In this document: piece after piece, positions 22,825 to 34,200 of the stretch | Layout: each line of letters starts with the position of its first letter | Numbering within the stretch: the stretch's first letter is position 1 | Source of the DNA: Brasenia schreberi | Taxonomy: Eukaryota; Streptophyta; Magnoliopsida; Nymphaeales; Cabombaceae | Assembly: GCA_036023115.1 (NCBI GenBank) | Contig: JAYKKT010000073.1 | Location: forward strand, 15,001,001 to 15,065,000 | DNA length: 64,000 nt | Direction of reading: 5' to 3' | The notes under the pieces: model-generated | Seen by the model: the letters and a program-made list of their open reading frames with translations, nothing else | Told to the model about the DNA's origin: nothing | The model's database searches: none | Program-made: the position numbers and the translations under genes

Positions 22825-23304
22825 TCACCTCTCCTCGTCGACTCTATCACCGACGTCCACCTTCCCCAAAGCCACTCGATGCTCCGCCTCCCACAAAATT
22901 AGTGCCTCTTCCTTTACCTCGCAGTCCCCGACCTTGTCCGGCGACCGTACTTGCACTGGATCTTCGAGATCCGAAGCCCCCAAATCCAGCCTCAAGCAGA
23001 AAGACCCGAACTTGGGCGTGGAATACACCGGCTCGATCGCGGTGTCGAAAGAGAACGAGAGTCCGACGCCGTCCGGCGGATAAGTGTCGAGATCGGAGGG
23101 GCAGGACACTCTCCTCCTCTTCGGGTCCCGACCGACTTCTCTCTCCTCTTCTTCCTCCTCCGCGGACTTCCCTGCAGGACTCTCCTCGCCGTGCCAAGAG
23201 GTCATATAGTCAGTCGCCGGAGGGTCGACCGGTTCTTGGACGGGATCAGAGATCTGGACAGATTCCAGTGGCGGAGTAGCCGGGATTTGCGGGTCGTTGC
23301 CCAT
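22825..23304 (-). CDS. unrecognised acidic protein with basic nuclear-signal motif, single exon, 159 aa
   Basis: An uninterrupted minus-strand frame runs from ATG 23304 (MGNDPQIPATPPLESV...). An E-rich run (SAEEEEEEREV, about residues 48-58) is followed by a basic DPKRRRVS motif that could be a nuclear localisation signal, then a Pro/Asp-rich segment ending DVGDRVDEER. There is no signal peptide or membrane span. The segment is GC-rich with codon-like composition, unlike its AT-rich flanks. A TATATT/AATATAAG element lies about 85 bp upstream on the same strand (near 23390), with TTGACC/TTGAC W-box-like words beside it (about 23393-23410). It may be a complete small nuclear protein or the first exon of a longer one. 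Overlapping frames on the other strand look like shadows. I do not recognise the family. Confidence 0.5.
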   Translation of the reverse strand: MGNDPQIPATPPLESVQISDPVQEPVDPPATDYMTSWHGEESPAGKSAEEEEEEREVGRDPKRRRVSCPSDLDTYPPDGVGLSFSFDTAIEPVYSTPKFGSFCLRLDLGASDLEDPVQVRSPDKVGDCEVKEEALILWEAEHRVALGKVDVGDRVDEER

Positions 23305-23399
23305 CTGAACGAAAAGGCCCCGCAAAGAGGGCGAATGCGACGCATCAAAGGAAGACGCTTTGACGCCCCTTCTTCGAGGGGTGGTCTTATATTTTGACT

Positions 23400-23998
23400 T
23401 TGGTCAAAGGTGTGCTACTTTAGAAGCATTCACAAGGACACGGTGAGAGAGGATGTGGACACTCCATCCCTCTATAGGTTATACTAAAAATTTATAATAA
23501 AATATACGAAACACCAACAAATTAAGATATTACTTTTTATACAACAAATTAATAACAAAATATACAAAAAACCAGCAGTTGAAGTTTTTTTTTATTCGGC
23601 CGACAAAATACCACTCACATAGATGCTAGACTCAAATTACAAAACTATATAACCGTTGATGTCTTTGTTTCCTCCGAATTTAAGTTTATTTGTGACATAA
23701 GACTCTCAAGAAATTATGAAAAAAATGAGGAAAAAAGAGTATTGAGTTGCCTCTTTTTTTCTATTTCGACTCAAAGAAACTATATTTCGAGCAATTGAAA
23801 TTTAGAAAAATCAACGTAAAATTCCAACAAGATAATAGTAGCTCACTTTAGAAAAATCTGAAAAATTCACGAGTCCATCATCGTATATAGGTAAATATAA
23901 ATATGATTTCATCATTGTATATAGGTAAACATAATACTTTATAAACTTGTACTACAAATGCATCTCACTAAAAAAATCCTAACTCCACCACCACTGCG
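23400..23998. other. AT-rich non-coding region
   Basis: Short direct repeats such as 'aacaaatta...aaaatata' occur near 23505-23560, and 'tcatcgtatataggtaaa' is repeated near 23878 and 23911. No gene is seen. Confidence 0.4.
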
Positions 23999-24115
23999 AG
24001 ATGACCTTGGGGTGCAAAGCTTATTGTTGAGCTTTTGGTTGTACAATGCGGTGGCACCCATAAGATTTGAACCCCTCACTAACCATCTAGCAGCTAATGA
24101 CCATAACATGTGGTG
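23999..24115 (-). mobile_element. possible tRNA-derived SINE remnant
   Basis: The minus strand contains a pol III B-box-like GGTTCAAATC, preceded by an A-box-like 'tagctgctagatggttag' at roughly tRNA spacing. It is short, with borders not defined, and distinct from the SINE family with the GGCTTCGGCCTCC tail. Confidence 0.3.
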
Positions 24116-24489
24116 AGGCTGTTTTGTATTTTCAATTATCTTTGTGTCGTGTCATTTTGTATTTCAATAAAAGTCGGTCAATTGGAACATTATCCGATTT
24201 ATTTGTGACACATGCACATTTTGGTGTCATATTGGCAGCAATTTCGTATTTTAAGTTGATTTTGTGTCGTGTTACTTGTTCATGTAAAAAGCAAATAAAC
24301 TCGAACACGGGCCTCTATTTTCGTGTTACTTTAACAATGAACTTTTAAGTCGTGTCCGTTTGTTCCGTATCCTGCATCATATTGCCAGTCCTATATGATC
24401 ACTTGAGAGAGATTGTGCACGTGAATTTATGTTCCAATCTACTTAAAGAATTGAATTGTTTGATCTCTAAGTTAGAAAGTAAATAATAT

Positions 24490-24620
24490 TGAGTACATTT
24501 ATTACACGAGGAAAAAGTACATGTACATATTTTTTATTTTGAAATTTAAATTTTAGCCGTTGATCAAGGGATGAGATTCTTAACAATATTTAAGCATGAA
24601 TTAATGTGCACATGAACTAT

Positions 24621-24685
<65 letters not shown>
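24490..24685 (+). mobile_element. MITE-like element carrying compound (CT)n(TA)n microsatellite
   Basis: The flank 'aatatttaagcatgaattaatgtgcacat..ctattctctct' (24589-24630) is clearly related to the flank of the 39-kb microsatellite ('aatatttaagcatggattgatgtgtacat..ctatgctctct', 39058-39105). The longer upstream part also aligns between the two. The microsatellite itself is at 24621-24683. Confidence 0.55.
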
Positions 24686-24805
24686 TTATTCTCCTTCCAC
24701 ACCCATTGTCATTCCTCATCATTCCCCCAGCTTAGGACATGCATACTCTCTCTCTATATATTCTTATTCTCCATCCACATCCATTGTCATTCCTCATCAT
24801 TCCCC
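24672..24805 (+). repeat. direct duplication, ~86-bp period, two copies
   Basis: A unit of 'tattcttattctcc', 'cca', 'ccattgtcattcctcatcattcccc' appears at about 24681 and again at about 24766. Both are preceded by CTCTCTCTATATA, so the duplicated unit includes part of the microsatellite. Confidence 0.85.
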
Positions 24806-24849
24806 ATTGTCAGTATTAGCTTTGGTGCAACCTTCCCTTTGTTCGAATA

Positions 24850-24980
24850 TGCCTCATCTTTGCACGCAGGTTAACTGGCAGGGCTTTTGTGCTCTCCCGA
24901 TGCAGGTTGTGAGTTCGATCCCAAGGCATGCATGCCTCTATGTTAGGTTTCAGCCTCCTGTTAGAAACAAAAAATAAAGA
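24850..24980 (+). mobile_element. tRNA-derived SINE, copy A
   Basis: An A-box-like TTAACTGGCAGGGC and a B-box GAGTTCGATCCC are spaced as in a tRNA. A body ends in TTAGGTTTCAGCCTCC and a short A-rich tail (AAACAAAAAATAAAG). Four other window copies share the last block. Confidence 0.6.
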
Positions 24981-25489
24981 ATGATGTCTTGGTAGGTCAA
25001 ACTTATAACTCCAATAATAAAATGCCAATACTCATATTTCATCACTGGAAAATAATAATCTTCATTAAGTAGGATGCAATCAAACATTAAAATAATTGAA
25101 ACAACATATTTAACCTAAATACCCTAAGAAAAAAAAGAGAAAACCACGAGGCCATATAGATTTAAAATTAGGTACAAATAAGTGATTCATAAGAGAATCA
25201 CGACAACAATAACAAAAATATCAAGAATACGAATACCACTACAATATTATCAAAATAACTCAATATAAAATTGAAGAAGCTCCCACTCAATGCGTACAAA
25301 AACAGCTGAAGCTTAATTACAGAAGCGAAAAAAACGACAATTAAGAAATTCGACCTATGCTCGCATGTCTCTTGAATGTTACAAATCCAAATCTTTTTCT
25401 TTTCTCTTTTTCTCTCACACACAATCGGCCTCCAAACACCCCTTTTCTCTTTTGTGTAAATCGGCCATGCAAAAGACACTAGAGCTTTT

Positions 25490-25600
25490 TACTTCTTTTT
25501 GTTATAAGAGGAGGCCGAAGCCTCACACACATGCACCTTATGAGAGTCTAACTCCTGACCAGCAGGGTGCACTTTTGGCCCTTTTGTGTGTGTGTGTGCA
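25490..25600 (-). mobile_element. tRNA-derived SINE, copy B
   Basis: The complement has a degenerate B-box (GGAGTTAGACTC), then GTGCATGTGTGTGAGGCTTCGGCCTCC, the same order as copy A. An 'ataacaaaaagaagtaaaa' tail follows. Confidence 0.5.
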
Positions 25601-25604
25601 GGAA

Positions 25605-25985
25605 ATGACCCAAACGGGGGTGTTGCCACTAAACCCACACGCACTATTTTTTTTGCGTTGAGTGGGTGGCCCTTTGGGCTGTGGATGCAAATGGAACAAA
25701 ATGCCCATAATGTCCTTTATCTTCTAAATATGGGCAGTATCACATTAAAGAACCTTGAGGAGGAAGTCGTCATCTTTGTTGTTGAAAGGGACGCGCCTGT
25801 TTTGGTGCCATTTTGAGCTCGGTTAATTCTTTTCTTTTGAGAACGATGACATCATAATCAATTCCTCATGTGAATTGGTGCGGACCATGCACACTTTTCA
25901 GCCTTTTATGCTCACCATTGGCGCGCGTGCGCTCTCCTATTCCACGTAGGGCCCCATGCATATTTTAAGCACACTGCAAAGATAG
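25605..25985. other. non-coding region
   Basis: Short frames only; no gene can be supported. Confidence 0.4.
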
Positions 25986-25986
25986 G

Positions 25987-26054
<68 letters not shown>

Positions 26055-26240
26055 GAGAGAAACGGGTAATACTAGAGGATTAAATTTAAAAGTACTCATA
26101 CCTTCTAAAAAATATATATGATTTTTTTCTTTTTTAAATTTAAATTTCATCCATTATAAAAGATTGATAGTTAAAATTTATTTGAATTTACTAATAAGTG
26201 TGATAGCATACACCAATTTCTCTCTATATATATATCACCT
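25986..26240 (-). mobile_element. MITE-like element with compound (TA)n(GA)n microsatellite
   Basis: (TA)n then (GA)n at 25988-26060 is the reverse-orientation form of the compound repeats at 12.9, 24.6 and 39.1 kb. It is followed by AT-rich arm sequence including 'aaatttaaatttcatcc' and a second small CT/TA tract near 26218-26236. Confidence 0.45.
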
Positions 26241-26639
26241 TCACTTGTATGTGTGAGCATTCTAACTCGAGAGCACAACCAAGGCTTCGATGTTTGATTA
26301 TTGATACCGATTACTTGGACAACTAAGTTAAATTAAAAATGATTCTAACTTTTCTGATTTGTAACATCCAATTTATATGTTCAAGAGAGAAAATTCCGTA
26401 GCTTTCGGTCACTCGAAGTACCTTATTTATGGTTAGTCTTTTGAAAAAACACATGGAGTTATTAAGTTTCTACATTAGATTATAGTCCACTCAGTGTACA
26501 CAGCATAATGCATCAACAGTACACACTAAATGGTCTTTCATGAATTTTCCGATGTTTATTATATTACGTGTAATAGGAATATAAAAATTTATTTAATTAT
26601 AATATAATAAAAATGTAGACATTGTCCTTTATAAGAAAG

Positions 26640-27245
26640 TTTTAAATACCTATAGTCAGTTTTTCATAGCGATAGAAAAAATGATGGAGATATTACACAT
26701 AGAATTAATGCATGTTGATTAAAATTGAGAGGTGCATCAAGTATTTTATATGATAAGAAAATATCATTAAAGTTGAATGTTAAATATTATAAAGCAATAA
26801 TTTGACCCAATATGCTTTATGGTTTTGACTATCAGGCAGTTAATTACGACATGTATAAAAGATGTCCGTAACATAAATGAAGATGATAAGATGAATTAGC
26901 AGTCACATAAGGAAAGACCATATACATAAATGAGCTTATTAGAAATAAATTGTGAGTGACACCAATAGATGATAAAATGAGAAAAAATCATTTGAAATGT
27001 TTGAACACATAAAAAGATGACCAAAGGAAAGTTTGGTCGGGAGGTATGATAAACTAGATTGTAAAAATCTTAATAAAGAAAGAAGAGAACCACAAAAGTG
27101 TTGGAAGAAAATAATGAAGAATAATTTAACTTATGTTGAGTTAACTATTAGCATGACACATAATAGAGCTCTATAAAAACAAAGAATCATATAGCCAACT
27201 CTATCTAATATGGAGAAAAGGCTTAGTTGTTGTTTAATATAACAA
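26640..27245 (+). mobile_element. decayed RTE LINE, 3' part
   Basis: It aligns by eye with 55420-56000 of the large RTE element: 'gatggagatattacacatagaattaatg', the region encoding the ML-R-W part, 'gataaaatgagaaaaaatca', and the end 'ggagaaaaggcttagttgttg'. It has many stops and changes, so it is older than the 52.8-56.0 kb copy. Confidence 0.8.
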
Positions 27246-27289
27246 AAAATTCAAATAATGTGGGGGTTGGGTAGATTTATTACAGCATG

Positions 27290-27480
27290 AATGCAGGTTT
27301 TGGACCAAACGATCTGTAGGGGTGGTGCGGACCAGGTTCAATCCTCAACGTTTAAGCGTAGGTGGAGTGCATGTTGGTTGCTAACCCAGCCCTATTGCCA
27401 TCCCTTGCAAAAGCTCATATATTCAGCATATCTGATACGTGTCTCTACAAGCTTACAAGAGCATCCTAACAAAACCAAAC
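27290..27480 (-). mobile_element. possible SINE or short dispersed repeat
   Basis: Its complement shares 'gttagcaacca...gaggattgaacc' with 39242-39290 on the plus strand. The GGTTCAATCCTC word resembles a B-box. Borders are unknown. Confidence 0.35.
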
Positions 27481-27654
27481 CAATCGATGCTTGAATGAGT
27501 TAAAAGTTTTATTTCTGCAACAAATTTTTCTTTGAAAACTATTTCTTCAAGTTAAGCAATCACGAGCTCGGATGTGTTTTAGTTCTACCACTTCCTCACA
27601 AATGATACCTTATGGTGGTAGGTGTAATTGTTTGCATAATTCTAAAATAACGAC

Positions 27655-28170
27655 TGGAGTCCTCCTCCGACAGACTGGGTGGCTTTAATTACTGATGGTG
27701 CTCTCAGGAAAGTCCAGTTTTTAAAACCAGCAGGAGAAAAGCGTAGAGATTCGATGGCGATGGATGGGAGACTTCTCATCTTGCGTGGGTAACTGTGGCG
27801 TGCAGAGAGCTGAAATCTGGAGTCTTTTGAAGGGCCCAAAAATTGAAGTCGGAGAAAGGTTGGATGAAGGTAGAGATGCAAATGTACAATCTCTCCATAG
27901 TTCGGACTATCACAGAAGATCAAACTAGCTCCTTACAGAACGATGAGATCGTGTTACGGATCCAGAAGATGGTGAAATGCCCATGGCAAGCGGAGATAAA
28001 ACATCATTATCTGAAGCCAACACGGTGGCTAATAGGCTAGCAAAGATGGTTGACAACGAAGCTTCTGATTGTGTTTGGTATGATGAACCACCTTAGGAAA
28101 TGACTCCTCTTTTGAGAAGGGCTGAAATTGCAGCAGGAAGAACAAGAAACTCGGTTTGTAAAAAGGCTAC
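27655..28170 (+). mobile_element. decayed L1-type LINE fragment, RNase H domain
   Basis: Across frame shifts the plus strand encodes pieces typical of the RNase H region of plant L1-like LINEs: P-x-D-W-V-A-L-x-T-D-G-A-L, then G-x-CGVQRAEIWSL, GWMKVEMQ, and finally ANRLAKMVDNEASDCVWYDEPP. The order matches that domain. No RT is seen upstream, so it is a 5'-truncated or fragmented copy. Confidence 0.6.
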
Positions 28171-28224
28171 AAGCCTTCCCTTATGATAAAAAAAAGACGA
28201 AAACCAGCGAGGGCATACTCCTAA

Positions 28225-28545
28225 TAGAAGCCAGCTGCAACAACGATGATTTTCAGTCGTAAAAGAAGACAGCCAAACCCTCTTAAAGCAGCAAGATCTA
28301 ACGATGTGCTTGTAAGAATCGAATGACTGATCACATCTGCCCATATACACATAAATATGAGTGCATTTCTAAACACATATATTACAGCACAATCAAATAA
28401 AACCATATAAAAAACCCGAAGTTAAATAAAGAACATGAAGATTGAAGATATATATACAAGCAAACAAAGGAGCTAAAAACAAGAACTCGTAAGAGAAGCT
28501 AACTGCAACACCAATGACTTTCGGTCGTGAACGAAGATCCACAAA
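28225..28545 (+). repeat. dispersed direct repeat, two ~45-bp copies 263 bp apart
   Basis: 'gaagccagctgcaacaacgatg' (about 28228) and 'gaagctaactgcaacaccaatg' (about 28495) are followed by matching 'ttcagtcgtaaa / ttcggtcgtgaa' words. Confidence 0.6.
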
Positions 28546-28697
28546 TCCGGTTTCTCTTTCTTTATCACGCGAACCCGTAGCCGACGGGCTGAGTGGGAGC
28601 TTGCCCACGTCGCCTTTCTTCATCTTCTTCCTCGCGTTCGTTCCACACAATACCGATCTCGCACCCTGCCGAGAATTTGTTCCCCAGGCATCTGTAT

Positions 28698-28714
28698 GGA
28701 TATGTTTTATTTTT
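28698..28714 (+). repeat. target-site duplication of SINE copy E (left)
   Basis: This 17-bp GGATATGTTTTATTTTT is repeated exactly at 28778-28794. Confidence 0.75.
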
Positions 28715-28777
28715 TACCTTTAATAAAAGGAGGCCGAAGCCTAACACAGTCACATCCACCCTCTGCGAGTTGACGCA
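28715..28777 (-). mobile_element. 5'-truncated tRNA-derived SINE, copy E, with 17-bp target duplication
   Basis: The complement reads ...GTGACTGTGTTAGGCTTCGGCCTCC followed by TTTTATTAAAGGT, the 3' part of the SINE family seen at 24.9, 25.5, 48.1 and 60.3 kb. Exact 17-bp direct repeats flank it, proving insertion by target-primed reverse transcription. Confidence 0.7.
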
Positions 28778-28794
28778 GGATATGTTTTATTTTT
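28778..28794 (+). repeat. target-site duplication of SINE copy E (right)
   Basis: Exact partner of 28698-28714. Confidence 0.75.
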
Positions 28795-28999
28795 CTTTAG
28801 TATGTTATTTAGCACAAGATATAATAAATAAAGATTGTGAAACTCGATCTTATATTGAATTTTCCATTATAAATCAATGGTGAATCACTATAAGATATTG
28901 TATTATTTTTTAAATAGAAAACGTGTTGGCACAAATAGTAAGATTATATAAATAACAATATGTAATAATCATAAATATGTTCAAATAAAAAACAACAGT

Positions 29000-29430
29000 A
29001 GATAAAAAATTCCATATATAAACTATGCTGGGAACAAGCAAAACAAAACAGAAAAATAATAAACCATTTATCTTATTCGAATCGTCCAGAGTTATTGCAA
29101 TAGCACCACTCCCACACAATACACTCTCAAGGCGGGGCAAAGGAAGGAGAAGAGGAGGTTTATTCAAGGAAGCACTACACAACAAAAGGCGTGAAGGAGG
29201 GATGAAGAGCAGCAAAGCTGCACACAACGTGCATTTATAGAAGGGAGGGTTCACAACCGAACTAAAGGTGTCTAGGTTCCACCCGGCTGTCTCTAGAGAG
29301 TTCCTAAACTAAGCTGGTTACATGGAGAGGGGGTTTATACACAAATGACACATCATTATGGATGTGAGCACAAGCTGTGTATCAAAGTGGTTACGGTAGT
29401 GCGTGCCCAAAAATAAGTCTACGACAATTC
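29000..29430 (-). repeat. putative 3' LTR of the Ty3/gypsy element
   Basis: On the minus strand a purine-rich GTTGGGGGAGAAT tract (about 29441-29429) is followed by TGTCGTAGAC, the usual arrangement of polypurine tract and LTR start. Inside the LTR a TATAAATGCA core lies near 29240, followed by AATAAACC. The outer border near 29000 is uncertain, and no matching 5' LTR was found. Confidence 0.5.
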
Positions 29431-32400
29431 TCCCCCAACAGAGTTGGCGCTCACCCTCGAGGCCTCGTGAGGTGCTCATGCTGTCACAACGGAGTGTTTG
29501 GCATCCAAGTGTCGTTGTCAAGTCCCCTACCTCTCCATCGAAGTAAATAATGTGTCTAACGCTGCGGCCATCCACCATCAACTCGTTGATCCATAATCCT
29601 CTCAACTACCGCAATGTCCTCGCGTACTAAGAGTGAGGGCGTTGTTTCAACCTCGATGAATCATCATGATAGAGCTTAACCTACGAGATGTGGAACACAT
29701 AATGCAACTTTAGCCTATCCGGCAAGTCCAACCTATAAGCAACCTATCCCATTCTCTGTGTCACCTTGAATAGTTCATCGTACCTTGGCTTAATTCCCAT
29801 GTGACTGCCCTCATAGACATGTTTTCGAATGTATTCACATATCCAGAGCCACACACGGTCACCCATACTAAACTCCAAGGGTCGCCGATGTCTGTCAACA
29901 TATCGAACCATCCATGTTTGTGCACGTACAAGATAACCTTGGGCCTCTTTGTATAGAGCGTAGGGCGGATGGGCAACTACTACTTATCTTACACTGCATC
30001 AAGTCCAAGGAGTTGAGTGGCTTCCACCCCAAGGTAAGCTCAAACAGACACGTTTTGCAGTGAATGATGATGCAGATACTCTTGTTGAGGCGCTCAATCT
30101 GACCATCCGTCTAGGGTAATGGGTCGAAGAAAACAATAGTCGTGAGCCCATCAACGGAAAGAGCTCGGTCTAAAATTGACTAGTGAAGCCCGTGTCCCAA
30201 TTGCTCACGATCTCCTTTGGAACTCTAAAAACTTCACCACATGTCAGAGGAACAAGTGTGCAGTCTCTTAGGCTCTACACTGACGTAATACAAATATGAA
30301 AACAATGTACTTAGAGAGGCGGTCAGCTACTACAAATATCATCTCAAGTTGCTAACTCGAGGAAGTCCTGATATAAAATCCATAGACATCACTCTTCAAG
30401 GTCGATCTGGGATCGATAATGGCTGTAACAATCCTACGGAGTGTGTGCCCTCCGTTTTGTCCTGCTGACAAATAGGGCATAGTCGGTGATGTAATGTATC
30501 ATTCAGGGCCAATAATAACCATGCACTAATAGTGTCACGACCCTCACGACTCCGGGATGTCCCACATACTTTGTGTTTGTGTGTCTCAAACATAAGCCTA
30601 CGCCTCAACGCTTCTGTATCGTGTTCGAGTAATTCATGCTCTCACTCTAATGTATCGTGTTCCAGTAAATGATGCTCTCATCCATACGAGACCATCCCTT
30701 ACCTCGTATCTCTGTCAGACCTGTCAAGGCTTGATGACGACTCTAAATATACAAAGGGTCCTCCTTAGAATGTTGTCTCACCATATGAAGCATATCTCCT
30801 TGGAGTCTTCTCATGATTACTTTGACCTCCTCAGAATGCTTCCGACTAAGGGCATCACTGATGATGTTTTGTCTCCTAGGTCTGCATATCCCCTCAAAGT
30901 CATACTCCTCCAAAGTTTGAGTCACTTGACCTATCATGGGGTAAGTTTCTTCTCGGTCTTGAAAAAAGTGTTGACCACATTATTCGTGACCACCATAAAA
31001 TGGGATCTCAGAAGATAAACTATCTTTAACTTAAGCATTGTACCACACTCAATAGCTCTCTCTCATGCACGGGATATCATGACTTTTGGCTCTCGAACGC
31101 TATCAGATGTCCATCTTGAATGCAGACTCTACCCAACGCCCTATGAAGGGAGAGTGAAGTCGAGTAGATGTAGTATAGACTCACTACTCATGGCTCTCTT
31201 GAGGTTCTCAAATGCCTCTGCCTACTTTGATGACTACGTCCATGTAGAGCCCTTCCTTAAGAGCTCGAAGAGAGGGGCAACTATCCTTGAAAAATGCCTA
31301 ATGAACTTTCGATAATAGTTTGCAAGGCCCAAAAAGTTGTGCAACTCAATCACCCATCGTTGTGCCTCTCACTCTATTATAGAGTGCACTTTCTTTGGGT
31401 TTATGTGTATATCACCTCCACCTATGATGTGATAAGAAAGTGATGTGTCTATACAAACTCACACTTTTCTCTCTTCACATAGAGAGAGTGCTCTTGTAAA
31501 TGAGTGAAGACGATGGTTAAGTGTTATACGTGATCCTCTAAGTTACGACTGTAGATGACTATATCATCGAGATAGACGACTACAAACTCATCCAAAAATC
31601 TATAGAGAACCTCATTCATAAGTCTACAAAAAGTGATTGGTTAGCCCGAAAGACATTACCAAGAACTTATATGTGCCATAATGCATGACTATTAAGGTTT
31701 TCACCTCATCCCCAAAGGCGATACACATCTACCAATAGCCCGATTGAAGGTTCAACTTACTGAACCAAGTCATGCCCCAAGGCGAACAAACAAGCTGTCT
31801 ACGAGAGGTAGGGGATATTGATCCCTTACCATGACCTTATTCAAGGGACTGTAATCCACACACATACAAAGGGTTCCGTAAATCTTCTCAAAGAGCACGA
31901 TCCGTATGAGGATCAAGATGGTTGAATCATACTTGTATCTAGTAGCTGCCCCAACTGTCTACGAAGCTCCACCAACTCTGGTAGACTCATCCTGTAAGTT
32001 GCATGACTAGGAGCTTTCACTTTGAGCACTAACTTTATAAAGTGGTCCGTGGTGCGTCTAGAATGGTAGTTGCCTCAACAACTTTGTGAGCATCGTGACA
32101 TGGAACTCATCTAGCATGGCATGTACCTCCTATAGTATATCCTCTCCAGTTGAAATAACCTCATCCACTCGCATCACCTCCACAAGGGTCGGATAGCCCT
32201 TACACAACCCATCCTTGAGTTGCATGGCGAACAACATCAAGGCACCACATGTACTCTTTGCGAGTGCCTTGCCTGGATCACATCCGGGGAATAAACCTCG
32301 ATTGCACGGGATCCACACATATCAATCCACCTAAGTGATATGCAACCATTGCTTTGGTTGTTCTAAAGAAGTCACAACCCAATACTACTACGAAGTCGTT

Positions 32401-33300
32401 AATGCCCGACACTATGAATCTAACACGCCTATCCATCAACAAATCTATACACAACATGCTTTTTGGCAATACCTTTTACCTTATTATTATGAGTGTTAAT
32501 TGTCTTCAGCCATTATTCAGAAGGGGTAAGGTGCAACTTCATAGTGTAGGCAATAGCAGTAGAGATGATGGAATGAGAGGCTCTCGTATCGGCCAATGCA
32601 CGAACAAAAGTTGGCTCGATATGAGCTTCCACGAAGAACAAGTCTTTTTCGATTCCTCCTTCATTTGTACAGCACCAAGGAACCCCACAAATTGGGCCTC
32701 CCTCCGCTGTTGCTTGATCCAACTTATTCCTCCTCGGTAAGGACAACAACAAGTTTAGCTTTTCTCATACAAAAACGACATCTTATGCAACAAATGAAGA
32801 GAAGTCCTTGACCTCTTCAACCATTTGCAACAAAATTTCTCTTTTGATTTGCAGATGCATATGCCTCTCCTGAAGCACCATTATGCTTCTATTGGGTGGA
32901 CTGCCTCCTCTTGTTGCTGTTTTGTTGCTTCTTAGGATTCCATTTCTTCTTTTGCTTATCTTGGCCATTGGACGTGTCCTTCTTTGAAGACTCATTGTTG
33001 TTCTGTTTTGTAGACCGTAGATCCACAAATGACTCTACGATTGCCATGACTTCGATTACAATGGTTGGATTACTTCGCCTTAGCTCAGTTTAAGCCCAAG
33101 ACCGCAACCCATCTTCGAAGTAAAACAACTTATTATCTTTGCTCATGTTTTGTACTTCTTGCAAGAGAAGACTGTAATCAACTGATCCTTCCTCGTCTAG
33201 TGTGTCTCTCTTTCCTTTCTCCATTATGATTTGTTGTAGTAGTTGAGTTTCTTTCTTGAGTGACGATTCATCGACTACTTGACTTACAGAACTCAATATT
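29431..33300 (-). mobile_element. decayed Ty3/gypsy chromovirus retrotransposon
   Basis: Minus-strand domains in gypsy order: gag-like at 33296-33090 and a degenerate zinc-knuckle region (33028-32783). The protease has ALADTRASHS where intact elements have D-T/S-G-A (32580). RT at 32050-31300 has [12 protein letters not shown] near 31590-31560. RNase H ends with SDALSRKHS (30870). The integrase zinc region has CPICQQDKTEG (about 30485-30450). A chromodomain-like tail (DGRSVRHIIYFDGEV) follows at 29605-29430. Gag-PR-RT-RH-IN-chromodomain is diagnostic of chromoviruses. There are many stops and frame shifts; it is inactive. Confidence 0.85.
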
Positions 33301-34200
33301 AACTAGTTACAACTCACTCTTCTACAAAAACACACGACAACAATTTCCAATTCGTTAACACCCTCACAGACTTAATAACCATTTATAACTCCTTTTTACC
33401 TTAATTACAATTAAAATTACAACAATTCAACTTCAAGTAACACACGATCAATACAATCTGATCTCAATCAATCCATCTAATCGTAACTAAATTCGAGTAT
33501 AAACAACACGAATTACAACAAATTTTGTAGGTGCAAAGTCAATGTATAGATCCTGTCATGGTCACTCGAATTTGCCTCAAATGAACTCCGAATTCAGCAA
33601 TTTCACTACCAATTGACTCTGAGTATCATTGACATTCTCCAGTATCAATCCCGCAGATAACCGACGAATCTTCCCCCTTTAGATCGTCACCAAAACTCAT
33701 CGAAAAATCAGTCTAACCCACTCTCACCGACAGGTTGCAATTCTCGTCGCTCGTTTGTTTCTCTGTGATTGTGTTGATATGCTTCCTAGCCTTAAAATCA
33801 ACTCGATTAACTCTCAATCACATGTAATTTAGATGGAATTCCCTCCGAATTCTAGTAGAAATGGATGTCAAGATGAATTGATGTTCGTTATTGTGTTTCT
33901 TTCAAAAACATTCAAAAAATCATCACCAAATCACACGATCGACTCCTTGATCATGTTCTTTGTGCTCTGACCTATCGTTTCGTGATAGATCAAAAATAGA
34001 TCTACCAATTTCACAATAGAATTCACCTAGATCTGTTGTGTTGTTCTCAGCTCGTTTACATATCAAGCACTCACTTGATCAGAAACGCATCCGATTTTTA
34101 GTCGATTTGCACCCGATTTGTTGCAGTTCTTCATATATGCAACTCACGATCGTTCAAGAGCTTCTAGCAGTGACGATTACTCCTCGATGCGTGACCTTTG
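33300..34200. other. non-coding, possibly leader of a retroelement
   Basis: No gene is seen. On the minus strand it lies between a putative primer-binding site (near 34205) and the gypsy gag frame, which is where a leader would be, but it shows no similarity to known parts and is long for one. Confidence 0.3.

Noticed and set aside
22634..23083. Plus-strand 149-codon frame overlapping the 22825-23304 minus frame
   Set aside because: Ser/Thr/Pro-rich low-complexity translation starting inside the GA-repeat flank; the minus-strand frame has a better start, promoter motifs and composition. Not fully excluded.
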